Shown here: positions 46,308-56,129 of the stretch, piece by piece | Numbering within the stretch: the stretch's first letter is position 1 | Layout: every line of letters starts with the position of its first letter | Source: Lathyrus oleraceus | Taxonomy: Eukaryota; Streptophyta; Magnoliopsida; Fabales; Fabaceae | Direction of reading: 5' to 3' | NCBI RefSeq assembly: GCF_024323335.1 | Contig: NC_066581.1 | Coordinates: forward strand, 440,039,816-440,103,815 | DNA length: 64,000 nt | Notes under the pieces: model-generated | The model's database searches: none | Seen by the model: the letters and a program-made list of their open reading frames with translations, nothing else | What the model was told of the DNA's origin: nothing | Made by a program: the position numbers and the translations under genes

Positions 46308-49300
46308 TTAGGCAAAGTATCTCTTAACTGCATCTGAATTCACAGGACGAGTGAAATCCTCCCCATCCATTGTTGTAAGCATCAAAGCTCCGCCTGAAAA
46401 GGCTCTCTTAACAACATATGGACCCTCGTAGTTTGGAGTCCACTTGCCCCTGGAATCGGGCGCGAAAGACAAAACTTTCTTGAGCACGAGGTCACCTTCT
46501 CGGAACACACGAGGCTTGACCTTCTTGTCGAATGCTTTCTTCATTCTCTGCTGATACAACTGACCATGGCACATGGCAGTTAATCTCTTCTCTTCAATTA
46601 AATTCAGCTGGTCATAACGACTCTGAATCCATTCAGCATCAGTCAACTTGGCTTCCATCAAGACTCGCATTGACGGGATCTCCACCTCTACTGGGAGAAC
46701 GGCTTCCATACCATAAACAAGAGAGAAAGGGGTTGCCCCTGTTGAAGTGCGTACAGACGTACGATATCCATGCAAAGCAAATGGCAGCATCTCATGCCAA
46801 TCTTTGTAGGTGACAGTCATCTTCTGGATAATTCTCTTGATATTCTTGTTAGCAGCTTCAACAGCCCCATTCATCTTAGGTCTGTAAGGAGAGGAATTAT
46901 GGTGTGCAATCTTGAATTCAGCGCACAACTCATCCATCATCTTGTTATTCAGATTGGATCCATTATCAGTAATGATCCTCTCTGGCACACCATAACGGCA
47001 AATCAACTGGTTCTTGATAAACTTCACAACCACCTGTCTGGTTACATTCGCGTACGAGGCGGCTTCAACCCATTTGGTGAAGTAATCAATTGCTACGAGA
47101 ATAAATCGATGTCCGTTGGACGCTTTCGGTTCAATCATACCGATCATGTCGATTCCCCACATAGAGAAAGGCCATGGTGATGAAATCACGTTCAGGAGTG
47201 TCGGAGGAATATGAATCTTATCTGCATAAATTTGACACTTGTGACATTTCTTCACATACTTGCAACAGTCAGACTCCATTGTCAGCCAATAGTAGCCTGC
47301 TCTCAACATCTTCTTAGCCATGGCATGTCCATTGGAATGAGTACCAAATGAACCCTCATGGACCTCAGTCATCAATAGGTTTGCTTCGTGTCTATCCACG
47401 CATCTGAGCAAAACCATATCAAAATTTCTCTTGTACAGCACTTCTCCACTGAGGTAGAAACTGCCTGACAACCTTCTCAAAGTTTTCCTATCTTTGTTTG
47501 ATGCCCCAGGCGGGTAGACCTGGTTCTGGAGGAAATTCTTGATATCAAAATACCAAGGCTTGTCATCTTTCACTTCTTCAATTGCAAATATGTGAGCGGG
47601 TCTGTCCAAGCGCATCACAGTAATGTTGGGAACATCATTCCACCATCTGACAACAATCATAGAAGCAAGCGTAGCAAGGGCGTCTGCCACCCGATTATCC
47701 TCTCGAGGAATATGATAAAATTCAACTTCTGTAAAGAAAGTTGAAATTCTCCTTGCATAATCTCTGTATGGGATGAGACCTGGTTGATTCGTTTCCCATT
47801 CACCTTTGATCTGATTGACAACCAGAGCTGAATCACCATAGACATCAAGATACTTGATTCTTAAGTCAATGCATTCTTCAAGTCCCATAATACAGGCTTC
47901 ATACTCCGCCATGTTATTCGTGCATTTGAAGGTTAGCCTTGTTGTAAATGGAATGTGAGAACCCTGGGGATTAACAATTACTGCCCCAATTCCATTTCCA
48001 TATTGATTAACAGCGCCATCAAACACCATCGTCCATCTGGAACCAGGCTCTGGACCTTCATCAAGTGTAGGCTCATCGCAATCTTTCATCTTCAAATACA
48101 GAATTTCCTCGTCAGGGAAGTCATACTGAACAGACTGATGATCTTCAATTGGCTGGTGCGCTAAGTGGTCAGCCAAGATACTACCTTTGATAGCTTTCTG
48201 AGCTCGATACTCAATATCATACTCAGACAACAACATCTGCCAACGGGCAATCCTCCCGGTTAAAGCAGGCTTCTCGAAAATATACTTAATTGGATCCATT
48301 CTGGATATCAACCAAGTTGTATGATTTATCATGTACTGGCGCAAACGCTTAGCTGCCCAAGCTAAAGCACAGCACGTCTTCTCAAGCATAGAGTACCGAG
48401 ACTCACAATCAGTAAACTTCTTACTGAGGTAGTAGATAGCAAACTCCTTCTTCCCTGATTCATCTTGTTGACCGAGTACACAACCCATTGAGTCTTCAAG
48501 AACCGTTAAGTACATAATCAGAGGTCTTCCTTCTACAGGCGGGGACAATATCGGAGGTTCAGACAGATAATCTTTGATACTGTCGAAAGCTTTCTGGCAA
48601 TCCTCGGTCCAATCATGGGACTGATCTTTCCGGAGGAGCTTGAATATCGGCGCACATGTGGCAGTCATGTGGGATATAAATCTGGAGATGTAGTTCAAGC
48701 GGCCAAGAAAACCTCGGACTTGCTTCTCAGTTTTGGGTGCGGGCATCTCTTGTATTGCTTTGACCTTTGCAGGATCAACCTCAATACCTCTTTCACTTAC
48801 CACAAAACCCAACAACTTTCCGGAACGGACTCCAAAAGTACATTTGTTCGGATTCAGGCGAAGTTTGAACTTCCTCAAACGTTGAAAAAGCTTCAACAAA
48901 TGCTCAATATGCTCAACTTCCGTTCGGGATTTAGCAATCATATCATCAACATAGACTTCTATCTCCTTGTGCATCATGTCATGAAACAAGGTAGTCATAG
49001 CTCGTTGATACGTGGCTCCGGCGTTCTTCAAACCGAAGGGCATCACTCGATAACAGAATGTTCCCCAAGGTGTGATGAATGTTGTCTTCTCCATATCCTC
49101 TGGTGCCATCTTGATTTGATTATATCCGGAAAATCCGTCCATAAAGGAAAAGACTTTGAATTTAGCTGTATTGTCTACCAACATGTCAATGTGTGGTAGG
49201 GGAAAATCATCTTTTGGACTAGCTTTATTCAAATCTCTGTAATCAACGCACATACGGACTTTTCCGTCCTTCTTAGGAACAGGCACAATGTTGGCCACCC

Positions 49301-49769
49301 ATTGAGGATATGTCGAAGTCACCAGAAACCCCGCATCAATTTGCTTCTGAACTTCCTCTTTGATCTTCACTGCCATATCTGGATGAGTTCTTCTGAGCTT
49401 CTGCTTCACAGGCACGCACTCAGGCTTCAAAGGCAGGAAATGTTGCACAATATCTGTATCTAAACCCGGCATGTCTTCATAGGACCACGCAAAGATATCT
49501 GAATATTCTCGTAGCAAGCTGATCAAATCTTCTTTAACAGACTCTTCAAGAAGTGCCCCAATCTTCACCAGGCGCTCACAATCTTCAGATCCCAAGTTGA
49601 CTGTTTCCAAGTCTTCGAGATGCGGCTGAATGATCTTCTCTTCGTGCTCAAGGAGACGGGTGATCTCATCAGGAATCTCTTCAACGTCATCTTCTTCTGC
49701 CTCAAATACAGGGAATTCAAAATTGGGAAATGGCGTTGGATCATTATGTTCAATGGGTTTTAGGATCAA
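46308..49769 (-). CDS. pol: Pol of element 2: RT, RNase H, second RNase H, integrase (1153 aa)
   Basis: Same domain order and length as pol of element 1, with about ten residue differences. It has the standard Asp in the RT VDYR block, the motif A Asp, YVDD, the second RNase H triad, the integrase zinc module and the Asp-Asp-35-Glu triad, so no defect is visible. It begins with a TTG at 49769 next to the acceptor and is expected to be read through splicing from gag-pro rather than from its own start. It ends at 46308, directly before the 3' region. Confidence 0.95.
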   Translation of the reverse strand: MILKPIEHNDPTPFPNFEFPVFEAEEDDVEEIPDEITRLLEHEEKIIQPHLEDLETVNLGSEDCERLVKIGALLEESVKEDLISLLREYSDIFAWSYEDMPGLDTDIVQHFLPLKPECVPVKQKLRRTHPDMAVKIKEEVQKQIDAGFLVTSTYPQWVANIVPVPKKDGKVRMCVDYRDLNKASPKDDFPLPHIDMLVDNTAKFKVFSFMDGFSGYNQIKMAPEDMEKTTFITPWGTFCYRVMPFGLKNAGATYQRAMTTLFHDMMHKEIEVYVDDMIAKSRTEVEHIEHLLKLFQRLRKFKLRLNPNKCTFGVRSGKLLGFVVSERGIEVDPAKVKAIQEMPAPKTEKQVRGFLGRLNYISRFISHMTATCAPIFKLLRKDQSHDWTEDCQKAFDSIKDYLSEPPILSPPVEGRPLIMYLTVLEDSMGCVLGQQDESGKKEFAIYYLSKKFTDCESRYSMLEKTCCALAWAAKRLRQYMINHTTWLISRMDPIKYIFEKPALTGRIARWQMLLSEYDIEYRAQKAIKGSILADHLAHQPIEDHQSVQYDFPDEEILYLKMKDCDEPTLDEGPEPGSRWTMVFDGAVNQYGNGIGAVIVNPQGSHIPFTTRLTFKCTNNMAEYEACIMGLEECIDLRIKYLDVYGDSALVVNQIKGEWETNQPGLIPYRDYARRISTFFTEVEFYHIPREDNRVADALATLASMIVVRWWNDVPNITVMRLDRPAHIFAIEEVKDDKPWYFDIKNFLQNQVYPPGASNKDRKTLRRLSGSFYLSGEVLYKRNFDMVLLRCVDRHEANLLMTEVHEGSFGTHSNGHAMAKKMLRAGYYWLTMESDCCKYVKKCHKCQIYADKIHIPPTLLNVISSPWPFSMWGIDMIGMIEPKASNGHRFILVAIDYFTKWVEAASYANVTRQVVVKFIKNQLICRYGVPERIITDNGSNLNNKMMDELCAEFKIAHHNSSPYRPKMNGAVEAANKNIKRIIQKMTVTYKDWHEMLPFALHGYRTSVRTSTGATPFSLVYGMEAVLPVEVEIPSMRVLMEAKLTDAEWIQSRYDQLNLIEEKRLTAMCHGQLYQQRMKKAFDKKVKPRVFREGDLVLKKVLSFAPDSRGKWTPNYEGPYVVKRAFSGGALMLTTMDGEDFTRPVNSDAVKRYFA

Positions 49770-49770
49770 C

Positions 49771-50047
49771 CTGCATAATGATTTTGGTTAAGAGAAACTT
49801 CAGCATTTAAACAAGCAAATCATTATGCAGATGAAAAAATGTTGCTTTGATAGCTTTTATTTTTGTTTTTGTGGTTTTTTGTGATCACTGATTTCATAAA
49901 GAAAGCAAAAAGTGAAAACAAAGGAAAAACAAATGTTTAACAATGCAAAAATTGAATGAAAATATCATTGTATATATGCTTTGCCAACAATGTCATCACT
50001 TCTCCTTTTGGCATGGGAGAAGGGTTTTAAACAAAATGAACAATTAC
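49771..50047 (-). other. Intron between protease and RT (element 2, 277 nt)
   Basis: In sense orientation the donor GTAATT begins at 50047 and the acceptor ATGCAG ends at 49771. The gag-pro stop (50046-50044) lies inside it. The splice keeps phase with pol, as in element 1. Confidence 0.85.
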
Positions 50048-53000
50048 TCTGATCTATGGATAACCGTAGGAACATCCACAGCGACCCAATTGTGGCAGAC
50101 ACCACCAGGGATAACAAAATTGTTCAAGTCTTCTGCATCTTCTTCTTCAATGATAGCAGCAGCTTCCTCTTCTGCAGGTTGATCAGCATGGATGAATCCT
50201 CCACTGGTGAACAGACCTTGCTCATTACATGCCCCAGAACCAAAGCCAATGCCAGCCCGGGATCGGTTATCTTCAAGTTCAAGCACTTTCCCTAATCCAG
50301 CGATTGCACCACATTCAATGGCCAGCTTCGCATCACGGTAGGAAGTGAATGAAGGAGACTTCTTCTCGATTGGTTTATCAATAGATAAAGCTTGAAACTG
50401 AGTTCCAACTTCATCCTCTGCATCAATATACGAGAAAGAAGACAAATTACTGACCAGGAGAGCCTTTTCTCCCCCTACTACAACCAATTTCTTATTCTTC
50501 ACAAACTTCAACTTTTGGTGTAGGGTGGATGTCACGGCGCCAGCCTCGTGAATCCATGGTCTGCCTAAGAGACAGCTGTATGATGGGTGAATATCCATTA
50601 CTTGAAAAGTGATCTGGAAATCACTTGGTCCAATCTTGATTGGGAGGTCAACTTCCCCAATCACGGTCTTGCGCGACCCATCAAAAGCTTTAACAACAAC
50701 CCCACTCTGCCTCATAGGAGGACCTTGATATGACAATCGTGAGAGTGTGGATTTTGGCAATACATTAAGGGACGATCCAGTGTCCACCAGTACATTGGAC
50801 ATTGCATCAGATTTGCAATTCATAGAGATATGTAAAGCCATGTTGTGGTCTCTTCCCTCCTCAGGGAGATCAGCGTCACAAAAGCTCAGAGTGTTGCAAG
50901 CGGTAATGTTTGCAACAATGCTATCAAATTGTTCCAGGGTGACGTCGTGATCAACGTACGCCAGGTCCAAGACTTTCTGAAGAGACTCCCGATGGGGTTC
51001 TGAATTTAGCAATAGAGAAAGAATAGAAATCTTGGAGGGCGTGTGTAGAAGCTGGTCTACAATGTTGTACTCACTCTTTCTGATGAGCCTCAGCATCTCA
51101 TCAGATTCTTCATCAACAATGCCGCTCGGGCCAACTGAAGAAACAGGAGTCTTTTGTACAGACGAGGAGGGTTTGGCAACATCAAGTGCCGGATTCTGAA
51201 CATTCACAGCGGTCCCCACAGGGCGCTCAACAGTATCAGAAACAGTAGCCTTTGGAGGCGCGGAAAAGACGCGACCACTGCGGGTCAACCCACTAACATC
51301 AGCAATAGTGGTCACGGAAGTGGAAGGCAAAGGAACCTCTACTCCATCCTGGACAGCAACAGGATTGTACCGGAAAGGTACGGCTTTATCAGATGAATAT
51401 GGCACAGGGCCAGCTGGTTTAACGATCAGAGAAGGTGAAGCTTTAGGCTTGTTGCTATTATAGCGAATAACAACGGGCTCTGGAAGCTTGAACACCGGGG
51501 AGATGACACTCACTTCGGGCTCAACTGTATCCACATTGCGATTCTGGAGAACCTCAATGGTACCTTCATTCAACATCATCTGCAGTTCTCGGCGAACCTG
51601 ATCACAACCCAAGCGATTAATAGAACAGACGCGGCACTGGTCATGGTTATGCTTCAAATAGCTGTGCTGACACAGCATCTTATGTAATCCAACCAATGAC
51701 TGTCGGATATGACTGACGTATTTAACCTTGTACTTCCCAAGGTCCTCCTGGATCATATTCACAGATTTCCCATGCGAAGGCAATGGGTTCCTGGTGACAT
51801 TCGGATTAGAGTCTTCAAAACTCAAAATTCCGCTTCTCATAAGGTCTTGAACCTTATTCTTCAGCGGGAAACAGTTCTCTACATTGTGGCCCGGAGCGCC
51901 GGAATGGTAGACACAATGCTGGTCTGGTTTGTACCACCATTGCGGGTTGGCAGGAATAGCAGGAGGATCCTTGGGAGAAACCAACTTCCTCTCCAACAAG
52001 GAGGGATAAAGCTCTGCATATGTCATCGGAATAGGGTCGAAGCTGACCTTCTTCCTATCATAGCTCACATTAGCCTGATTGGTTGTACTTCCACGAGGCT
52101 GGTAAGCCTGTTGCTGTGGACGTTGCTGTTGCTGTTGATATTGCGGTTGTGGATATTGCTGCTGATGCTGATACTGTTGAGCATTATCCTTGAATACAGG
52201 TGCCACACTAGCCACCTGATGCTGATGTCTGGAATGATGTGCAGGCTTCCTCTGAACAGAGGGTCTTCGATGTTTTGGCTGAGACTGCACAGCATGCGTT
52301 TCGCCTTCTTTCCTCTTAAACGCCCCATATCGCTTAGAGGAAGAACCATCATCCTTTGCTAACCGTCCTTCACGGACGCCTTCTTCAAGACGCATCCCCA
52401 TGTTCACCATCTCGGTGAAATCAGAGGGAGCGCTGGCCACCATTCTCTCATAATAAAATGACCCAAGAGTCTTCAGAAAGATCTTGGTCATCTCCTTCTC
52501 CTCTAATGGTGGAGTGATTTGAGCTGCCAGCTCACGCCATCTCTGGGCGTACTCCTTGAACGTCTCTTTGTCCTTTTGTGACATAGACCTGAGTTGATCT
52601 CTGTCAGGCGCCATGTCAACGTTGTATTTGTATTGTTTGACGAAAGCTTCGCCAAGATCGTTGAAAGAGCGGATGTTGACGCTGTCCAGGCTCATGTACC
52701 AACGGAGAGCAGCACCAGACAAACTGTCTTGAAAGTAGTGGATCAGGAGTTGATCGTTGTCAGTTTGCGTGGACATCTTTCTGGCATACATGACTAAGTG
52801 TGCCAAAGGACAAGTATTCCCTTTATATTTTTCAAAGTCTGGGACCTTGAATTTGACTGGTATCTTCACACCGGGAACTAGACAAAGTTCGGCTGCTGAC
52901 TTGCCGAAGAGATCTTTGCCTCTAAGAGTTCTCAATTCCTTTCTCAGCTCGAGGAATTGGTCGTTCATTGCATCCATTTTCTCATGAACATCTGAGCCTT

Positions 53001-53355
53001 CAGAAGCCTCAGAGTGATAAATGGTGTCGTCTACCCTAGGCATGGTATGCACGACAGGAGGAACAGGTATAGGGACCGGGCTAGATGCCGGCATTTGAGC
53101 AAATGTTGGAGCTGGCAGATCAGGCATGAAGCCAGGAGGCATTCCCCAAGGAAAACCGGGAGGCATGGCGTTTGGCTGATGGGCACTGACAGGTACCGTT
53201 GATGTAGCTATTTCAGAAATGACCGTCCGCTGAACGGGAGTTGCTGGCTGCTGAGGAGCAGGCTGATTCTGGGCAGCAAGAAGTTGCTCCATCAGAGCGC
53301 CAAGTCTGGCGACCTCATCTCTCAAACTCTGGTTCTCTTGTTCCAACTGCTCCAT
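50044..53355 (-). CDS. gag-pro: Gag-Pro polyprotein of element 2 (1103 aa)
   Basis: It has the coiled-coil N-terminus, Gag domain, Gln-rich linker, zinc-knuckle-like C-x2-H-x5-H-x4-C and the protease DTGSS of the element 1 protein. Differences concentrate in the Pro- and Gln-rich linkers and in the stretch between zinc knuckle and protease; one Gln is added near residue 36 and two residues are missing near the middle of that stretch. The stop is intronic. It would form the particle that packages the element RNA, and its protease would cut the polyprotein. Confidence 0.95.
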   Translation of the reverse strand: MEQLEQENQSLRDEVARLGALMEQLLAAQNQPAPQQPATPVQRTVISEIATSTVPVSAHQPNAMPPGFPWGMPPGFMPDLPAPTFAQMPASSPVPIPVPPVVHTMPRVDDTIYHSEASEGSDVHEKMDAMNDQFLELRKELRTLRGKDLFGKSAAELCLVPGVKIPVKFKVPDFEKYKGNTCPLAHLVMYARKMSTQTDNDQLLIHYFQDSLSGAALRWYMSLDSVNIRSFNDLGEAFVKQYKYNVDMAPDRDQLRSMSQKDKETFKEYAQRWRELAAQITPPLEEKEMTKIFLKTLGSFYYERMVASAPSDFTEMVNMGMRLEEGVREGRLAKDDGSSSKRYGAFKRKEGETHAVQSQPKHRRPSVQRKPAHHSRHQHQVASVAPVFKDNAQQYQHQQQYPQPQYQQQQQRPQQQAYQPRGSTTNQANVSYDRKKVSFDPIPMTYAELYPSLLERKLVSPKDPPAIPANPQWWYKPDQHCVYHSGAPGHNVENCFPLKNKVQDLMRSGILSFEDSNPNVTRNPLPSHGKSVNMIQEDLGKYKVKYVSHIRQSLVGLHKMLCQHSYLKHNHDQCRVCSINRLGCDQVRRELQMMLNEGTIEVLQNRNVDTVEPEVSVISPVFKLPEPVVIRYNSNKPKASPSLIVKPAGPVPYSSDKAVPFRYNPVAVQDGVEVPLPSTSVTTIADVSGLTRSGRVFSAPPKATVSDTVERPVGTAVNVQNPALDVAKPSSSVQKTPVSSVGPSGIVDEESDEMLRLIRKSEYNIVDQLLHTPSKISILSLLLNSEPHRESLQKVLDLAYVDHDVTLEQFDSIVANITACNTLSFCDADLPEEGRDHNMALHISMNCKSDAMSNVLVDTGSSLNVLPKSTLSRLSYQGPPMRQSGVVVKAFDGSRKTVIGEVDLPIKIGPSDFQITFQVMDIHPSYSCLLGRPWIHEAGAVTSTLHQKLKFVKNKKLVVVGGEKALLVSNLSSFSYIDAEDEVGTQFQALSIDKPIEKKSPSFTSYRDAKLAIECGAIAGLGKVLELEDNRSRAGIGFGSGACNEQGLFTSGGFIHADQPAEEEAAAIIEEEDAEDLNNFVIPGGVCHNWVAVDVPTVIHRSE

Positions 53356-53657
53356 GATCCTTGCAGAGTTGACTCTCGTATAATACCGGTGAGTCAGCTT
53401 GTCTTCAAAATAAATGAAGAGCAGACGTTAGAACCAGAAGACCAGAAAAATGGGTACCTGTTTATGCAGGAATGATGTATGAAATGCTTGTGCAAATGCT
53501 TTGATTTTCAAGGAACCCTTAGGGTATTTGCTTGCAATATTTTGAATATTAAACATTTTGACTGTTCATGGAAAATATTTTCATTCAAAATATATCAAAA
53601 CAAAGAAATACAGCATTTTTGATTCAATTATTACAAAGAGAAAAGGTAAATGACATC

Positions 53658-55106
53658 CTATGGATCCCTATTAGCTCGGGATGCTGGAAGACGAGAAGTG
53701 CACAACTTCTTGATCTCTCTCTCATAGGCAGCTTCCATATCAGCTTTCTCCTTTGCAAGTTGATCATACTTCCTTTTCCAGAATTTGGATGACTGAGGAA
53801 GCAGAGAAGTCCAAGTGTCGTTCGGATCGTCGATCACTCGGTGCTCGAGAAATTCAATCATAGCATCCTTCTCCTTGAGCTGCAGCAGCAATTCCTCTCT
53901 CTCGCGGATCCAGGCACGCGAAAGGTCTTCTTCTCTCAACTCCTCTACACGTTGGGTAGGGAGGGTTGAAGGCCCAGCCACATCCAACTGTGTAGGTCTT
54001 GGATGATCGTATGGCATCAGATAGGTAGCAGCCCTCTGTCTGACCCAAGAGGTGTAGGGCTCCAAAGCAATGCAGTTCTTTGGACCCAATTCATTCCTAC
54101 TCTTTATGCGAATATTGCGCCAAGCGCGGACAAATCTGGCTTTCAGGCCTTGGGGATCTTTACCCTCCTGAAAGAATACACCTTCTAACAGAATGTTATG
54201 GGGTTTATCCTTTAGGGGGAACCCAAGCTGACGACGTGCAAGCGTAGGGTTGTAGGTAATCCCACCACATGTACCAAGAAGAGGCACATTGGGGAATTCA
54301 CCACAAGAATTGATGATCTGAACGGTATCATACACGCGATCATACCAGGTGATATCATCATTGGTGAGAGACATGAGTCTCTGAGACCACCGTAGACATC
54401 CCTTGTTCTCCTTGAAAGCAACTGTCTGCGGCAAGTGCGAAATAAACCACTTGTACAGCAGGGGTAAACAGCAGACAATGACTCCTCCATTCTTCATATT
54501 CCTCAGATGCATGGAGACATATGCATCACCCAACAAGGTCGGAACCGGATTAAGAACTGAAAAGATCCTAATAGCGTTCATGTCGACGAACTTCTCAAAG
54601 TTGGGAAACAGCACCAATCCATAGATGAGCAGAACGAATAGAGCCTCAAAGGCATCCTCACTCATGGCCTTCCCATAAAAGGTTGCTTGGGCAATGAGGA
54701 ACTCGGAAGGAAAACCCTGAATTCCGCCTTTGGTGGTCAGATTAGCTCTAATCAGATCTTCATCTATGTGCAACAGACTGGAAATCTCTCGAGCAGATGG
54801 AATACTCTCTAAGCCACTGAACGGCACTTGATCCAGAATCGGAATCCCAATAAGGTGAGAGTATTCTTCCAAGGTCGGCAACAACTGGAAGTCCGGAAAT
54901 AAGAAGCAATGATAGAGCGGATCGTAGAACTGAGCAAGAGTGCTCATCAATCCCTCATCCACCTGAGTAGTCAGCAACGGCAGAAGCTTCCCATAGCGAG
55001 CCTTGAAACCCAAAGGATCTAATACATACGATGTCAGATTCCTTAACTCTTTTACATCGGGCTGCTTGAAGCTGTACTTCTTTGTATGCCTTTTCGGTCT
55101 TTCCAT
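53658..55106 (-). CDS. Ogre ORF1 protein of element 2 (482 aa)
   Basis: Homologue of ORF1 at 11211-12659, about 98% identical, with unknown function. An upstream in-frame ATG at 55217 would give 519 residues because element 2 lacks the stop seen in element 1. I prefer 55106, as the two copies agree from MERPKRH onward and the extra 37 residues read from leader sequence. The globular N-terminal part and the charged coiled-coil-like C-terminus are as in element 1. Conservation of both copies without stops suggests that the protein is needed. Confidence 0.83.
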   Translation of the reverse strand: MERPKRHTKKYSFKQPDVKELRNLTSYVLDPLGFKARYGKLLPLLTTQVDEGLMSTLAQFYDPLYHCFLFPDFQLLPTLEEYSHLIGIPILDQVPFSGLESIPSAREISSLLHIDEDLIRANLTTKGGIQGFPSEFLIAQATFYGKAMSEDAFEALFVLLIYGLVLFPNFEKFVDMNAIRIFSVLNPVPTLLGDAYVSMHLRNMKNGGVIVCCLPLLYKWFISHLPQTVAFKENKGCLRWSQRLMSLTNDDITWYDRVYDTVQIINSCGEFPNVPLLGTCGGITYNPTLARRQLGFPLKDKPHNILLEGVFFQEGKDPQGLKARFVRAWRNIRIKSRNELGPKNCIALEPYTSWVRQRAATYLMPYDHPRPTQLDVAGPSTLPTQRVEELREEDLSRAWIREREELLLQLKEKDAMIEFLEHRVIDDPNDTWTSLLPQSSKFWKRKYDQLAKEKADMEAAYEREIKKLCTSRLPASRANRDP

Positions 55107-56105
55107 GTCTGAAAATTTTGCAAATAACCCTTTAAGTTCCTTGAAAATTTTCTCTTTTTTCTGATGATATGAATGCGGATGAATGCGTGAATGCATGAAT
55201 GCAACAAACACACTCAAGGATCAAGCAAAGCACACCAAACAAAGGTCGTGGGAAAGCTCTATGTATCCCTAATATCAATCATCCATTTTGGTGGATTTAG
55301 GTTTTCACCTTATCGACACCCAAGTTCCATTGATATTAACGTTACATGAACCGGTTCAAACATTCCTAATATCAACCAGCCGCTTTGATGGATCTTAGGT
55401 TTTACACCTGATCCGGGATCCATTGATATTAACAATGTTTGAACGACTCAACCACGAATCACGGGTTTGTTGAGAGTCACGAGCATGGAGTCTCGGTTAA
55501 GAACCACCCAAAGGGAGTGTACTAGGGTTTAAACCTGCCAGACATGTTCTATCAGAGGTTCCCATAATCATCGTTCCATCTTTCGAATATTATCGGAGGA
55601 ACGAATACTCGTATTCCAAGAATATTCTCAAGAGAAACTCTTATGAGTGTAGTATCGCGTAACAATCGTATCAGAACTGACATCTGAACGACCTCCGCAC
55701 TACGGTCCTAAAAATAGGCCAAGATGGGTTTGGTAAACTAAGGTCCTTGGCTTCTGCGGAACATGATTGAAAGAATAATGCCTAACCACAAATAACTTGT
55801 GTGACATTATTAGTTCAACATGACCTCCACCAAGTGAATGGGCTCGCAAGTCAACTGGCTAAGGACTACTCCACACCAGTCGACAAGACTATGCCATTCT
55901 CCTATCCTAGAGAGCACTCGAGTTCGGGTACAGAACTCATCTCACAGATCACCAAAGCACACAACAAATGTATATCAAGCAATTCACACATTACAATCAA
56001 TACATTTATCCCAAATTGTACAAAAATATGTCAGAGAAAGACAAATAATAACATATATCACAACAAGGGTGAAAAGTAGGCAATACAACCAGGGATGATG
56101 ATATC
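55107..56105 (-). other. 5' leader of element 2
   Basis: Non-coding, close to the leader of element 1 except just after the primer site, where about 25 bases differ. It contains the two tandem hairpin units (55368-55432 and 55270-55339). Confidence 0.7.
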
Positions 56106-56123
56106 TCCCCAGCAGAGTCGCCA
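56106..56123 (-). promoter_or_regulatory. Primer binding site of element 2
   Basis: The complement of this segment reads TGGCGACTCTGCTGGGGA, identical to element 1, six bases from the 5' LTR. Confidence 0.93.
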
Positions 56124-56129
56124 CTTTTC

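Noticed and set aside
55107..55217. N-terminal extension of ORF1 in element 2
   Set aside because: Only open because a leader stop is absent there. Element 1 has a stop in the same place, so the shared ATG at 55106 is the better start.
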